A DNA stretch of 25,230 nucleotides, taken from assembly GCA_002712575.1 (NCBI GenBank), contig PATZ01000047.1, positions 29,137-54,366 of the forward strand. The letters run 5' to 3'. This DNA is from Methanobacteriota archaeon (GTDB taxonomy: Archaea; Thermoplasmatota; Poseidoniia; Poseidoniales; Thalassarchaeaceae). Made by a program: the position numbers and the translations under genes. Position 1 is the first letter of the stretch. The number at the start of each line of letters is the position of its first letter. The notes under the pieces were generated by a model that was not told the origin of the DNA, ran no database searches, and saw only the letters and a list, made by a program, of their open reading frames with translations. Positions 1-7,817 of this stretch are shown in pieces.

Positions 1-552
1 AAGTACAACTGGATCAGGAGCATTGACAACTGCTATTGACACTTCATCTCCATTTGCCTGTGCTCCTTCCATCATAGTACGCAGGTGTCTTGGAACAAAT
101 CTTGATACAGTATGATTTTTATCCCTCAAATATTGTCTGTGGAATGACATATTTCTAATTCCTCCATATTCTGCTATTATTACCGATGCAGATTGGTATC
201 TTCCTTTATCTTCTTTGTAGTGCCACGGAATTGGTATAATTTCTAGATTTACCTGTTTTTGAGTATTATCCATAACAGGGGCTTCATCTTTCCCAATTAT
301 TATTGGTTCGGAAGGATTCTTCATTGCCCACGCCATTGTATCAATCAACTCTCCCGGAGTAATGTCAAAGGTACTACATATCCTCTCTCTTGTTAATACG
401 TTTATAGCAGCATTATGGCCGTCAGATTCTACGATATTAGTGAATAAAAGAGGAGGATTTCCTTTACCAACAGAATAATCCAACATTTCATTAATTACAC
501 TAGTTCTTTCTTCAACTTTTTCAACATCGAGAAGCAAGTCCCGGAATGACAT
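1..552 (-). CDS. UbiD-family decarboxylase, N-terminal part (probable anhydromevalonate-phosphate decarboxylase); runs off the left edge
   Basis: My own reverse-strand translation gives 184 residues from an ATG at 550-552, open to the window edge, so the C-terminal part is missing. It begins MSFRDLLLDVE, a typical UbiD opening. It then has a GNPPLLFTNI block, a PIPWHYKEDKGRY block (residues 107-119) and the cofactor region with N134 and R139. The N-x4-R spacing matches the Asn and Arg that bind prenyl-FMN and metal and act in catalysis in Fdc1/UbiD enzymes; H156 may be the metal-binding His. UbiD enzymes use prenylated FMN to decarboxylate unsaturated acids. In many archaea a UbiD homologue decarboxylates trans-anhydromevalonate 5-phosphate to isopentenyl phosphate. 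Isopentenyl phosphate kinase and IDI-GGPPS genes about 5 kb away make that role attractive, but the family is broad and the catalytic Glu region lies outside the window. The gene diverges from rpsL. Upstream in-frame TTG codons are possible but less likely starts. Confidence 0.8.
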   Translation of the reverse strand, partial: MSFRDLLLDVEKVEERTSVINEMLDYSVGKGNPPLLFTNIVESDGHNAAINVLTRERICSTFDITPGELIDTMAWAMKNPSEPIIIGKDEAPVMDNTQKQVNLEIIPIPWHYKEDKGRYQSASVIIAEYGGIRNMSFHRQYLRDKNHTVSRFVPRHLRTMMEGAQANGDEVSIAVVNAPDPVVL

Positions 553-685
553 ATAGTTAACCAACTGCTCAATCTGTTTGAATGTTAGCAATAACAATTA
601 GATTTTATGTCAATATCAATTGACTTAAGCCTCTCATTTCTTATACCAAAGGTGGGTCGCCGAGACATCATTTAGAGGGTTATAG
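553..685. promoter_or_regulatory. Divergent intergenic region between the ubiD-like gene and rpsL
   Basis: These 133 bases separate two diverging genes, so they should hold promoters for both. On the + strand an AT-rich TTATACC at about 641-647 lies a plausible distance upstream of the rpsL start. GAGGG at 675-679 is a Shine-Dalgarno match just before the TTG start. I see no RNA gene or strong repeat here. The promoter assignment is inference. Confidence 0.4.
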
Positions 686-1126
686 TTGGGTCGTGGATTA
701 TTTTCTGGTTCGAAAATGAAGAGTGATCGTAAGAAATATAGGTGGAAGGAACGACAATTCCGAAATCGACAATTCAAGAGACGTTCAGGAGGAGTCTTGA
801 AACACGATCCTTTGAAAGGCAGTACTCAAGCCAAGGGAATTGTAATAGAAAAAGTTGGCTTCGAAGCAAAACAGCCTAACTCCGCTATAAGAAAGGCAGT
901 AAAAATTAGTTTAATAAGAACTGGTAATAAACTAACAGCTTTCGCTCCAGGAGATGGTGCAATTTCGTTTATAGATGAGCATGATGAAGTCTTAGTAGAA
1001 GGTATTGGAGGAAGTAAAGGTAGATCCTACGGTGATTTACCTGGTGTAAGATTTAAAGTTATCAAAGTAAATGGTGTTTCTCTCGATGAGATGGTAAGAG
1101 GACGTAAAGAGAAACCAGTAAGGTAG
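686..1126 (+). CDS. rpsL: 30S ribosomal protein S12 (uS12), archaeal type
   Basis: This encodes a 146-residue protein of the small subunit decoding centre. The diagnostic [11 protein letters not shown] block (about residues 62-72) and the [14 protein letters not shown] block (about 112-125) are both present. The basic N-terminus with [10 protein letters not shown] is archaeal/eukaryotic in character. The start is TTG at 686, supported by a GAGGG Shine-Dalgarno sequence seven or so bases upstream and by the MGRG opening; the first ATG (716) would cut conserved N-terminal residues. The gene is followed after 8 bases by rpsG, and fusA comes next, which is the classical str-type order. Confidence 0.96.
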   Translation: MGRGLFSGSKMKSDRKKYRWKERQFRNRQFKRRSGGVLKHDPLKGSTQAKGIVIEKVGFEAKQPNSAIRKAVKISLIRTGNKLTAFAPGDGAISFIDEHDEVLVEGIGGSKGRSYGDLPGVRFKVIKVNGVSLDEMVRGRKEKPVR

Positions 1127-1134
1127 GTGTCATA

Positions 1135-1749
1135 ATGACTGAAGCAGAACAGGAAGAAAAAGTAACTCAAGATCCTATTGCAGGAATTGGTACCATGGTT
1201 TTTGGAAAGTGGGATGCTACCGATGTTGTTTGTGAAGATCCTGGCTTAGCTCCATATATCAATTTACAAACTATAGGCACTCCACATTCTGGTGGCAGAC
1301 ATGCAAATGAATACTTTGGAAAAGCTAATCTGTCAATTATTGAGAGATTTATAAATAATTTGATGCGTTCAGGTAAATTCTCAGGCAAAAAACAACATTG
1401 TGCTAAAGCCTTTGAAAATGCTTTAGATTCTATTAATGAAAAAACAGGAGGTAATCCTTTACAGAATTTTATAGATGCCATCAAGGAAGCAGCACCATGT
1501 GAGGAAATTACAAGAATAAAAATGGGTGCTGTTAGCCAACCCAAAGCTGTAGATTCTTCTCCAATGAGGCGTATTGATATTGCCCTCAGAAATCTCTCTG
1601 TTGGTTGCGCTTCTGCAACTGCAAAAAGTAAAAAATCACTAACTGAAGGTATCGTTTCTGAAATCATGAAGGCCGCGCAGGGCGACGTTAGTTCATACTC
1701 CGTAGGCAAAAGAGATGAAGTAGAAAGAATAGCTTCTTCTGCTAGATGA
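1135..1749 (+). CDS. rpsG: 30S ribosomal protein S7 (uS7), archaeal type
   Basis: This encodes 204 residues, the normal length for archaeal S7, which nucleates the small-subunit head by binding the 3' domain of 16S rRNA. Recognisable blocks are GGRHANEYFGKANLSIIERF (about residues 51-70), the NPLQNFIDAIKEAAPCEE segment (about 105-122), the PMRRIDIALRNLSVG segment (about 141-155) and the C-terminal KRDEVERIASSAR tail. The start is an ATG 8 bases after the rpsL stop with GGTG just upstream, so it is cotranscribed with rpsL. The long reading frame antisense to it has no family features and is ignored. Confidence 0.96.
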   Translation: MTEAEQEEKVTQDPIAGIGTMVFGKWDATDVVCEDPGLAPYINLQTIGTPHSGGRHANEYFGKANLSIIERFINNLMRSGKFSGKKQHCAKAFENALDSINEKTGGNPLQNFIDAIKEAAPCEEITRIKMGAVSQPKAVDSSPMRRIDIALRNLSVGCASATAKSKKSLTEGIVSEIMKAAQGDVSSYSVGKRDEVERIASSAR

Positions 1750-1804
1750 TTTGGTTAAGACACTTACCCATACTACTTGACTTCATTTATCGTTCTTTAC
1801 AATC

Positions 1805-1813
1805 GTATTTATC
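1805..1813 (+). promoter_or_regulatory. Possible AT-rich box upstream of fusA
   Basis: A GTATTTATC element in the 102-base rpsG-fusA gap lies about 43 bases before the fusA ATG. A start site about 25 bases downstream would leave a short leader that contains the GAGGG Shine-Dalgarno sequence at 1841-1845. This suggests a separate fusA promoter in addition to read-through from rpsL-rpsG. It is based only on sequence resemblance. Confidence 0.3.
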
Positions 1814-1851
1814 AACCTTAGTCAGGTCCCCAAACCAATTGAGGGTATAAT

Positions 1852-4065
1852 ATGGGTCGTAAAGAAGATAATATTGAACGTGCAGTAGAAGTAATGCATA
1901 CAAGGGAGAATATTAGAAATTTAGCAATTGCTGCCCATATAGATCATGGTAAAACCACCTTATCTGATAATCTTATTGCTGGGGCCGGAATGATGTCAGA
2001 AGATTTAGCAGGAAAATCTAGAGTTTTAGATTTCGACGATCAAGAAAGTGCACGTGGAATTACTATTAATGCTGCTAGTGCTTCTATGGTGCACGAAGTA
2101 GATGGTTCTGATTATTTAATCAATCTAATTGATACTCCTGGCCACGTAGACTTTGGTGGAGATGTTACTCGTGCAATGAGGGCAGTAGATGGATGTATCA
2201 TTTTGGCTTGTGCTGTTGAAGGTACAATGCCTCAAACAGAAACAGTGGTTAGACAAGCACTCAAGGAAAAGGTAAGGCCTGTATTATTCATAAACAAGGT
2301 AGATCGTTTAATAAATGAACTCCAAATTGATGGTGAAGAAATGATGTCTAGATTTCAAAAGATAATTATCAAAGTTAATAAATTAATTTCTACATTTGCT
2401 CCAACAGAGGAATTAGCTAAATCTTGGCAAGTAGATGTTTCTAAGGGAACTGTTGCATTTGGTTCGGCTTACTATAATTGGGGAATGTCTATTCCTTATA
2501 TGGTAAAGAGTGGGATTAATATGACACAAGTTATGGATTATTGTAAAAATGATAAACAAAAAGAACTTGCAAAATTAGCACCAGTACATCGGGTTCTTTT
2601 AGATATGGCAGTAGATAAACTACCTTCACCATTAGTAGCACAGGAATATAGAATACCCAATATCTGGCAGGGAGATTTAGATTCAGAGTTCGCTAAATCA
2701 ATGATTAACTGCGACTCCTCTGGTCCATTATCATTAATGATAGTAAAGATTTGGATGGATCCACATGCTGGAGAAGTTGCAGTAGGAAGAGTATATTCGG
2801 GATCTATTAAACATGGAGAATCCGTTTGGGCTCTTGGTGCTGGTAAGGCAGAAAGAGTACAACAAGTTAGTATGATGGTTGGAGGTGATAGAATAGCGGT
2901 TTCAGAAGTTTCTGCAGGAAATATAGCAGCATTAACTGGAATCAAAAGTGCTGCTGCAGGAGTTACTATAACACGCAATAAAGATGATACGGGTTTCGAA
3001 CCAATTCGCCACTATTCAGAACCTGTCGTCACAGTTGCAGTTGAGCCACAGTCAATGAAAGATTTACCAAAATTTATTGATGCATTAAGAAGTTTGGCTA
3101 AAGCAGACGCCTCCCTACAGGTTTCTACTAATGCTGAAACAGGAGAGGCACTTTTGGCAGGTATGGGCGAACTACATTTAGAAATTACAACATACAGAAT
3201 TGAAGAAGAACAAGGAATTAAAGTTAAAGTTAGTGAACCTATTGTAGTATACAGGGAATCAATTGAAGGAAATAATGCTGGTCGTCCATTTGAAGGTAAG
3301 TCTCCGAATCGCCATAATAGATTTTACATTGAGGTCGAACCTCTTCCTGAGAATGTTATTCAAGGTTTACGCGATGGAGATTTCGGTAAAGAAGGAGCAA
3401 TTAGAACTAAAGATGCCAAAGAGGTTGGCAATAAATTTGCTGAATTTGGTATGGATAAGGATTTAATGCGTAAAATATATGCAATACATGGAACAAATGT
3501 TTTGGTGAATGATACTAAAGGTATACAAAACCTTCATGAAACTAGAGAGTTAATTATTGAAGGTTTTATTGATTGTTGTAAGAAAGGACCGGTAGCTGAA
3601 GAACCATTAATGGGAGTAATGGTAAGATTAGTTGATGCTAAACTACACGAAGATGCGATTCATAGAGGACCTGCTCAGACTATTCCTGCTGTCCGAAATT
3701 CCATGAAAGGAGCCTTAATCAGAGCCCGATCAGTCATATTTGAACCAATGCAAAATATCCGTATAGATGCTCCAAATGATGTTATCGGCGGAGTCACAAG
3801 CGAACTTAACAAACGTAGAGGAATAATTGAGGATATGCCAGTCGAGGGCGGAACAGCTAGTGTAATAGGAAAAATGCCAGTTGCGGAATCTTTCGGTTTT
3901 TCTAACAGTGTCAGAGCAGCAAGTCAAGGTAGGGCAGTTTGGAACACAGAAAATGCTGGCTATGTTCATTTACCTAGAGAATTATTTAATAAAGTAGTTG
4001 GCGAAATTAGAGAGCGAAAAGGTTTGAAAACTGAACTTCCTGGCGAAGCACAATATATGGATTAA
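1852..4065 (+). CDS. fusA: Translation elongation factor 2 (aEF-2)
   Basis: This is the 737-residue ribosomal translocase GTPase, the usual length for archaeal EF-2. The GTPase motifs are present: P-loop AHIDHGKTT (about residues 28-36), the RGIT switch I, DTPGHVDFGG (switch II) and NKVDR. Domain IV carries the LHEDAIHRGPAQ loop. H604 falls at the position that is converted to diphthamide in archaea and eukaryotes, so this is EF-2 rather than bacterial EF-G. The ATG at 1852 has GAGGG 6 bases upstream. It is the third gene of the rpsL-rpsG-fusA block and converges on the isomerase-GGPPS fusion gene 8 bases downstream. The diphthamide synthesis genes are not in this window. Confidence 0.97.
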   Translation: MGRKEDNIERAVEVMHTRENIRNLAIAAHIDHGKTTLSDNLIAGAGMMSEDLAGKSRVLDFDDQESARGITINAASASMVHEVDGSDYLINLIDTPGHVDFGGDVTRAMRAVDGCIILACAVEGTMPQTETVVRQALKEKVRPVLFINKVDRLINELQIDGEEMMSRFQKIIIKVNKLISTFAPTEELAKSWQVDVSKGTVAFGSAYYNWGMSIPYMVKSGINMTQVMDYCKNDKQKELAKLAPVHRVLLDMAVDKLPSPLVAQEYRIPNIWQGDLDSEFAKSMINCDSSGPLSLMIVKIWMDPHAGEVAVGRVYSGSIKHGESVWALGAGKAERVQQVSMMVGGDRIAVSEVSAGNIAALTGIKSAAAGVTITRNKDDTGFEPIRHYSEPVVTVAVEPQSMKDLPKFIDALRSLAKADASLQVSTNAETGEALLAGMGELHLEITTYRIEEEQGIKVKVSEPIVVYRESIEGNNAGRPFEGKSPNRHNRFYIEVEPLPENVIQGLRDGDFGKEGAIRTKDAKEVGNKFAEFGMDKDLMRKIYAIHGTNVLVNDTKGIQNLHETRELIIEGFIDCCKKGPVAEEPLMGVMVRLVDAKLHEDAIHRGPAQTIPAVRNSMKGALIRARSVIFEPMQNIRIDAPNDVIGGVTSELNKRRGIIEDMPVEGGTASVIGKMPVAESFGFSNSVRAASQGRAVWNTENAGYVHLPRELFNKVVGEIRERKGLKTELPGEAQYMD

Positions 4066-4076
4066 TATATTTTTTA
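4066..4076 (+). terminator. Possible T-rich terminator after fusA
   Basis: Six T residues (4070-4075) directly follow the fusA stop, in an AT-only context between two convergent genes 8 bases apart. Oligo-T tracts terminate archaeal RNA polymerase, but no hairpin is seen and activity is inferred. Confidence 0.3.
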
Positions 4077-5759
4077 ATTAATTCTTATTAGTTGAAAATC
4101 TGTCAATTCTCTCAAAACATCTACTTCTGGACAACTTTTTAGGTTATTTAGACATTCATGAGCAATTGAATGATGGTACATTGCTCTTTTCTTTGCATAT
4201 TCGATAGAACCAGACCTATGAAGGTCATCTATTGCAGCATCTAATTCTTCTTCACTACAAGGGCCGTTTCCAAAAACATCATTAAAATTAGATAAATTCA
4301 TTTCACTATCCATTGCATGAATCGCAATCAAAGTTCTCTTACCTTGGATTATATCAGATCCTGCAGGTTTACCTAATGTTTTTGTATCTCCAGTAATATC
4401 TATTAGATCATCCATTAATTGGAAACATAACCCTAGATTTAATCCCCATTTAGCCATATTCAAAACAATATCCTGAGGAGCATTAGATAATATTGCTCCA
4501 GTTCTTGCACATGTTTCAAACATAGCACTCGTCTTACCTGCAATCATTGCGATATATTCTTCCTCTGAAACATGTTTTCTATTTTCAAACTCTATATCTT
4601 CTTGTTGTCCTTCAGCAACTCTCCTGACCATTTCTCCGATTGCTCTAACTAAATATCGTAGATTTTCTCCAGATATTTCTGATGATTCAGCAAGAATTTC
4701 GAATCCTACTGCTAACATAGCATCACCTGCATTAATAGCAGTAGCATCATCATAAGCTACGTGTACCGCATCCAAACCTCTTCTAATAGGATCTTGATCT
4801 ATTATATCGTCATGCACAAGAGTGAAATTATGAATTATCTCTATACACGCTCCTAATGTGTAATGGCCATTGTTAGCATTTCCGATTGCTTCTCCAACTA
4901 GTCTTGGTAATATTGCTCTTAATCTTTTACCCCCGCCCGAGAAAAGATGAGTCATGGCACCGTGTAATCTCTTTTGTTCCATTTTACTTAGACTAAACAT
5001 AATTTCTTCTTCTACCTTGCTTTTGTGTTCCTTTAATGCATCCATTAAACCACTGCCTGGTTTTTCTTTATCTAAATACAATTGACCGCAGTCTACAATT
5101 TGTTTATTTTTTATATTAATTATATTATCGATATTGGGATAATTCTCTTTCAAAAAATGTTTCCATATCATCAAGAACCAAGGTGCTATATATTCGTCAG
5201 CCCATTCTCCTTTCTTTTCCATCATACTACAAAGTTGATTCTCATCTAACCATTTGACAGTTTCAATTTCATTTTCATTAATATCTAAACTGACATCACA
5301 TTGAACTAGTAATACATAATCTATTTCCTTTTCAATCCAATCATTATCCCATCTACACTGATATTCAAATCGTCCTAATATATTAAAATCCCAATTTTCC
5401 GTATCAGACATGGAAATTCCTAATTCATGATCTAATTTCCTTCTTGCTGCATTAATTACCCCGTTATCGTTCTCGATATTTTCATTATCTAAATCCAAAG
5501 GATGACTACAACATGCGTTTGCCCATACTCCTGGAAAAGTTATTTTTTCATTTGAACGCTGCTGAACTAACATTTCTCCCTTACTATTGATAATTATAAC
5601 ACTAAATGCTCGATGTCTGTGACCTTCTCCAAAATGACAATCAAGTTTGCTCATGGTGCCAATCACATTATCTTCTTTATCAACTAATAAGCACATTTCT
5701 TCCATCATTTCTGATTGTTCGGGGTCATGTTTTTCTAAATGCTTAATAGCGTCCGACAT
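4074..5759 (-). CDS. Fusion protein: type I isopentenyl-diphosphate delta-isomerase + geranylgeranyl-diphosphate synthase
   Basis: One 561-residue frame holds two complete enzymes. Residues 1 to about 205 are a Nudix-type IPP isomerase: NACCSHP with the likely catalytic C84 and metal ligand H86, a Nudix-like helix near 103-113 (AARRKLDHELG), and WIEKEIDY (141-148) for the acidic active-site residue. Residues from about 238 to 561 form a full-length trans-prenyl synthase with GGGKRLR (275-281), first Asp motif DDIID (317-321) and second DDLID (450-454). F312, five residues before the first Asp motif, fits an archaeal GGPP-length product. The protein would isomerise IPP to DMAPP and then condense both to GGPP for archaeal ether lipids. 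The start chosen is ATG at 5759; a TTG three codons upstream (5768) is possible. It lies 45 bases downstream of isopentenyl phosphate kinase on the same strand, so the two form a pathway operon. Confidence 0.92.
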   Translation of the reverse strand: MSDAIKHLEKHDPEQSEMMEEMCLLVDKEDNVIGTMSKLDCHFGEGHRHRAFSVIIINSKGEMLVQQRSNEKITFPGVWANACCSHPLDLDNENIENDNGVINAARRKLDHELGISMSDTENWDFNILGRFEYQCRWDNDWIEKEIDYVLLVQCDVSLDINENEIETVKWLDENQLCSMMEKKGEWADEYIAPWFLMIWKHFLKENYPNIDNIINIKNKQIVDCGQLYLDKEKPGSGLMDALKEHKSKVEEEIMFSLSKMEQKRLHGAMTHLFSGGGKRLRAILPRLVGEAIGNANNGHYTLGACIEIIHNFTLVHDDIIDQDPIRRGLDAVHVAYDDATAINAGDAMLAVGFEILAESSEISGENLRYLVRAIGEMVRRVAEGQQEDIEFENRKHVSEEEYIAMIAGKTSAMFETCARTGAILSNAPQDIVLNMAKWGLNLGLCFQLMDDLIDITGDTKTLGKPAGSDIIQGKRTLIAIHAMDSEMNLSNFNDVFGNGPCSEEELDAAIDDLHRSGSIEYAKKRAMYHHSIAHECLNNLKSCPEVDVLRELTDFQLIRIN

Positions 5760-5804
5760 ATGTTTCAAATGTCGCAGTAGTAACTTGCCTATAATCCATC
5801 GTAA

Positions 5805-6605
5805 TTATGGATTAATCTTAGTCCCTATTGCAGAACCTGTCCTAACAAGTTGTAAGATTCTTTCAGGTCTATTGCCATTGAGAAACCAGACATTATCAAT
5901 TTTTTCTGCTATTTCTGATGCTCTCATCAATTTCAAATCCATCCCTCCTGTGACATCAACATCTGAATTATGTGAAGTTTGTATAGAATCATTGTTCTTC
6001 CAATTAGAGATTAACTTAGCATCTGAATTATCTGGTGGTTTGTCCATTACTCCATCCACATCTCCTAAGAGAAATATTGTAAAATTTACATCTGGAATTT
6101 CAATAGAAAGTCTATACATTAAATCATCCCCTGATAATATACCAAATTCTTTTTCATCATCTCTATCTACTACATCTCCGAAACAGATTGGAATTTCTCC
6201 GTCTAATTTTTTTTCAAATATACTTATATCTCCCGTAAATTCTTTTCCGATATTCTTAGCCCAAATAGAAGGTGGAAATCCTATTGAATTCAAATTAACT
6301 TTTTTTAATGAATCTATTACTTCATTATTCAATTCTCTCATATTTTCTCTTATTTGTTTCACCGCTTTAATCTGTTTATCACGTATATCATGGTTAATTC
6401 CTTCCGAAATTTTCATTTCTTTTGATAATATATGACCATAAGAACCAGCACCATGTACAATAATAATCTTATATTTTTCTTCTTTTAAAATATTTATTAC
6501 TTCACATACTTTATTGATTGCATCTTTATCTAAGGTTTTTGCTTTATTTTTATTTGTTATTAAACCCCCTCCAAGTTTAATTACTATTCTACCTTTCACG
6601 CTCAC
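5805..6605 (-). CDS. Isopentenyl phosphate kinase (amino acid kinase fold)
   Basis: The enzyme phosphorylates isopentenyl phosphate to IPP, the step that defines the archaeal mevalonate pathway. About 266 residues begin at GTG 6605, close to the family length of about 260. The N-terminal GRIVIKLGGGLIT strand-loop with K10 is followed by IIIVHGAGSYGH, whose H58 matches the catalytic His of archaeal IPKs. ILSGDDLMYRLS and the GDVDGVMDKPP nucleotide-binding region follow. The open frame extends upstream to 6713, but those extra residues do not resemble the family and run through the divergent promoter region; GTG 6599 is another possible start. It is followed by the isomerase-GGPPS fusion, whose substrate it makes. 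Confidence 0.9.
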   Translation of the reverse strand: MSVKGRIVIKLGGGLITNKNKAKTLDKDAINKVCEVINILKEEKYKIIIVHGAGSYGHILSKEMKISEGINHDIRDKQIKAVKQIRENMRELNNEVIDSLKKVNLNSIGFPPSIWAKNIGKEFTGDISIFEKKLDGEIPICFGDVVDRDDEKEFGILSGDDLMYRLSIEIPDVNFTIFLLGDVDGVMDKPPDNSDAKLISNWKNNDSIQTSHNSDVDVTGGMDLKLMRASEIAEKIDNVWFLNGNRPERILQLVRTGSAIGTKINP

Positions 6606-6628
6606 AATTTGGTCGAAGGCGTGCGAGT

Positions 6629-6648
6629 ATTCAATACTTACATTGAAT
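6629..6648. repeat. Inverted repeat in the divergent region between IPK and the zinc-ribbon gene
   Basis: ATTCAAT (6629-6635) and ATTGAAT (6642-6648) are perfect 7-base inverted arms separated by 6 bases. The 88-base region drives two diverging genes. A dimeric repressor or activator site is possible, but at this AT content chance occurrence is also plausible. Confidence 0.3.
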
Positions 6649-6693
6649 GCTGTTATTGGACAAGTTAATGTTACATGATTGCTTGGATGTATT

Positions 6694-7017
6694 ATGAGTG
6701 AATCTGGTGACATTGTAAAATTTCAAAGATGGTTACAATCTCAACTATCAGAAGCAGAGAATATTGAAGATCCTAAAGAGAAAAAAAGGAGAATATTAAG
6801 GATAGATGCCGCGTTATCAGAAACAATTTTTTTTAGAGAATTATTAGAAACAATCGATGATGTAATTGAATCACCTTTCGTTCAAAGAGAAACGCCTGTT
6901 CGCAATAATGAAAGGCAGGAATTACCACCCAAACAAAATAATTCCCTAACTTGCTCAAAGTGCAATGGTGAAATAGATTCAGAATTAAAATTCTGCCTTC
7001 TTTGCGGAGAATACTAA
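6694..7017 (+). CDS. Small zinc-ribbon protein of unknown function
   Basis: This is a 107-residue protein with no family I recognise. The first 65 residues are charged and predicted helical (KFQRWLQSQLSEAEN, DPKEKKRRILRIDAAL). A polar linker follows. The C-terminal end is a zinc ribbon with C87-x2-C90 and C101-x2-C104 that stops three residues later. Such short C-terminal ribbons often mediate protein or nucleic-acid contacts. The start is ATG 6694; a TTG at 6679 is less likely. Its TAA stop (7015-7017) directly abuts the stop of the convergent kptA gene. Confidence 0.75.
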   Translation: MSESGDIVKFQRWLQSQLSEAENIEDPKEKKRRILRIDAALSETIFFRELLETIDDVIESPFVQRETPVRNNERQELPPKQNNSLTCSKCNGEIDSELKFCLLCGEY

Positions 7018-7797
7018 TTATTCTTCTTCTTCATCTGCCCATTTTGCTCTAGCTAAAACATACTGTGGATGATCATTTTCTATTACAGATAAATATTCTC
7101 CTTCAACCTTTTCAGTTAGATAAACTGTAACTCCTGCATGCCATATCATTTCGCCTGATGCCACCATTCGGGCAGTATCAACTTCAAGAATCGTTGGTAG
7201 TGAGAAATGCACCTTTCCTGCTTCAGCTGCTGATCTAATTGATGCAGATAAATGAACATGTGCTCTATTACCTGGAGTTAGTCCAACTTCCATCAGATTA
7301 TCAGTTTGTTCTGGATCACAAGGAAAGTATAATGCATCTGGTATATTATCTGTAGGTAAATCTAGTTCAATTTCTAAAGTATGTCCATAAGTAGCCCTTA
7401 TCATTATCCCCCTTACTTCATACCTTCCTTTGGGATCAGTTTCTGCAATTGCATTGAAATGATGAGGCCTTAACCAATGATACCTTTTTTCATCCCCTTT
7501 CTTGAATTGTCTAATTATATCTTTAATATCTACCCATCCGTTAATATCCATTTCTAGGTCAAACTTTTCTGGCGCGTGTCTAAGTATCAGAGCTAATCTT
7601 CTTGCCATACTGTTTCTTTCACCTGTTCTCATGATAAATTTCCCCTCTGCATTACATGCTGGGCACAAATGATCATCTGCATAATATCCGTGATTCTGGC
7701 ATTCTCTAATCATAACATACATTGCCAGTTGCCTTTCTTTCATGAACCTCTCGGTAAACTTACTTCTCTGCTGACTTAAACAGTGAATATTATTCAT
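7018..7797 (-). CDS. kptA: RNA 2'-phosphotransferase, Tpt1/KptA family, with N-terminal zinc-finger segment
   Basis: Tpt1/KptA enzymes transfer an internal RNA 2'-phosphate to NAD+. In eukaryotes they finish tRNA splicing; in archaea and bacteria the true substrate is unsettled. Up to 259 residues are encoded. The N-terminal C33-x2-H36...C45-x2-C48 cluster looks zinc-binding. The winged-helix half has LALILRHAPEKFDLEMDINGWVD (R73-H74 catalytic pair) split over residues 68-90. The ADP-ribosyltransferase-like half has YEVRGIMIRATYGHT (R134 and H139) and later LTPGNRAHVHLS. The start is uncertain. ATG 7797 leaves only 20 bases to the divergent thiolase gene; internal ATGs at 7743 (after GAGAGG), 7722 and 7713 still keep the zinc cluster and would leave room for promoters. 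Confidence 0.88.
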   Translation of the reverse strand: MNNIHCLSQQRSKFTERFMKERQLAMYVMIRECQNHGYYADDHLCPACNAEGKFIMRTGERNSMARRLALILRHAPEKFDLEMDINGWVDIKDIIRQFKKGDEKRYHWLRPHHFNAIAETDPKGRYEVRGIMIRATYGHTLEIELDLPTDNIPDALYFPCDPEQTDNLMEVGLTPGNRAHVHLSASIRSAAEAGKVHFSLPTILEVDTARMVASGEMIWHAGVTVYLTEKVEGEYLSVIENDHPQYVLARAKWADEEEE

Positions 7798-7817
7798 TAC
7801 TATCTCTTCGCAATATC

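Noticed and set aside
1167..1709. 180-residue open frame antisense to rpsG
   Set aside because: It lies entirely opposite a certain ribosomal protein gene, has no recognisable domain, and is a codon-usage shadow.
5647..6435. 262-residue + strand frame across the start of the fusion gene and most of IPK
   Set aside because: It covers two clearly coding genes on the other strand and its product is low-complexity Ser/Ile/Leu-rich, typical of an antisense frame.
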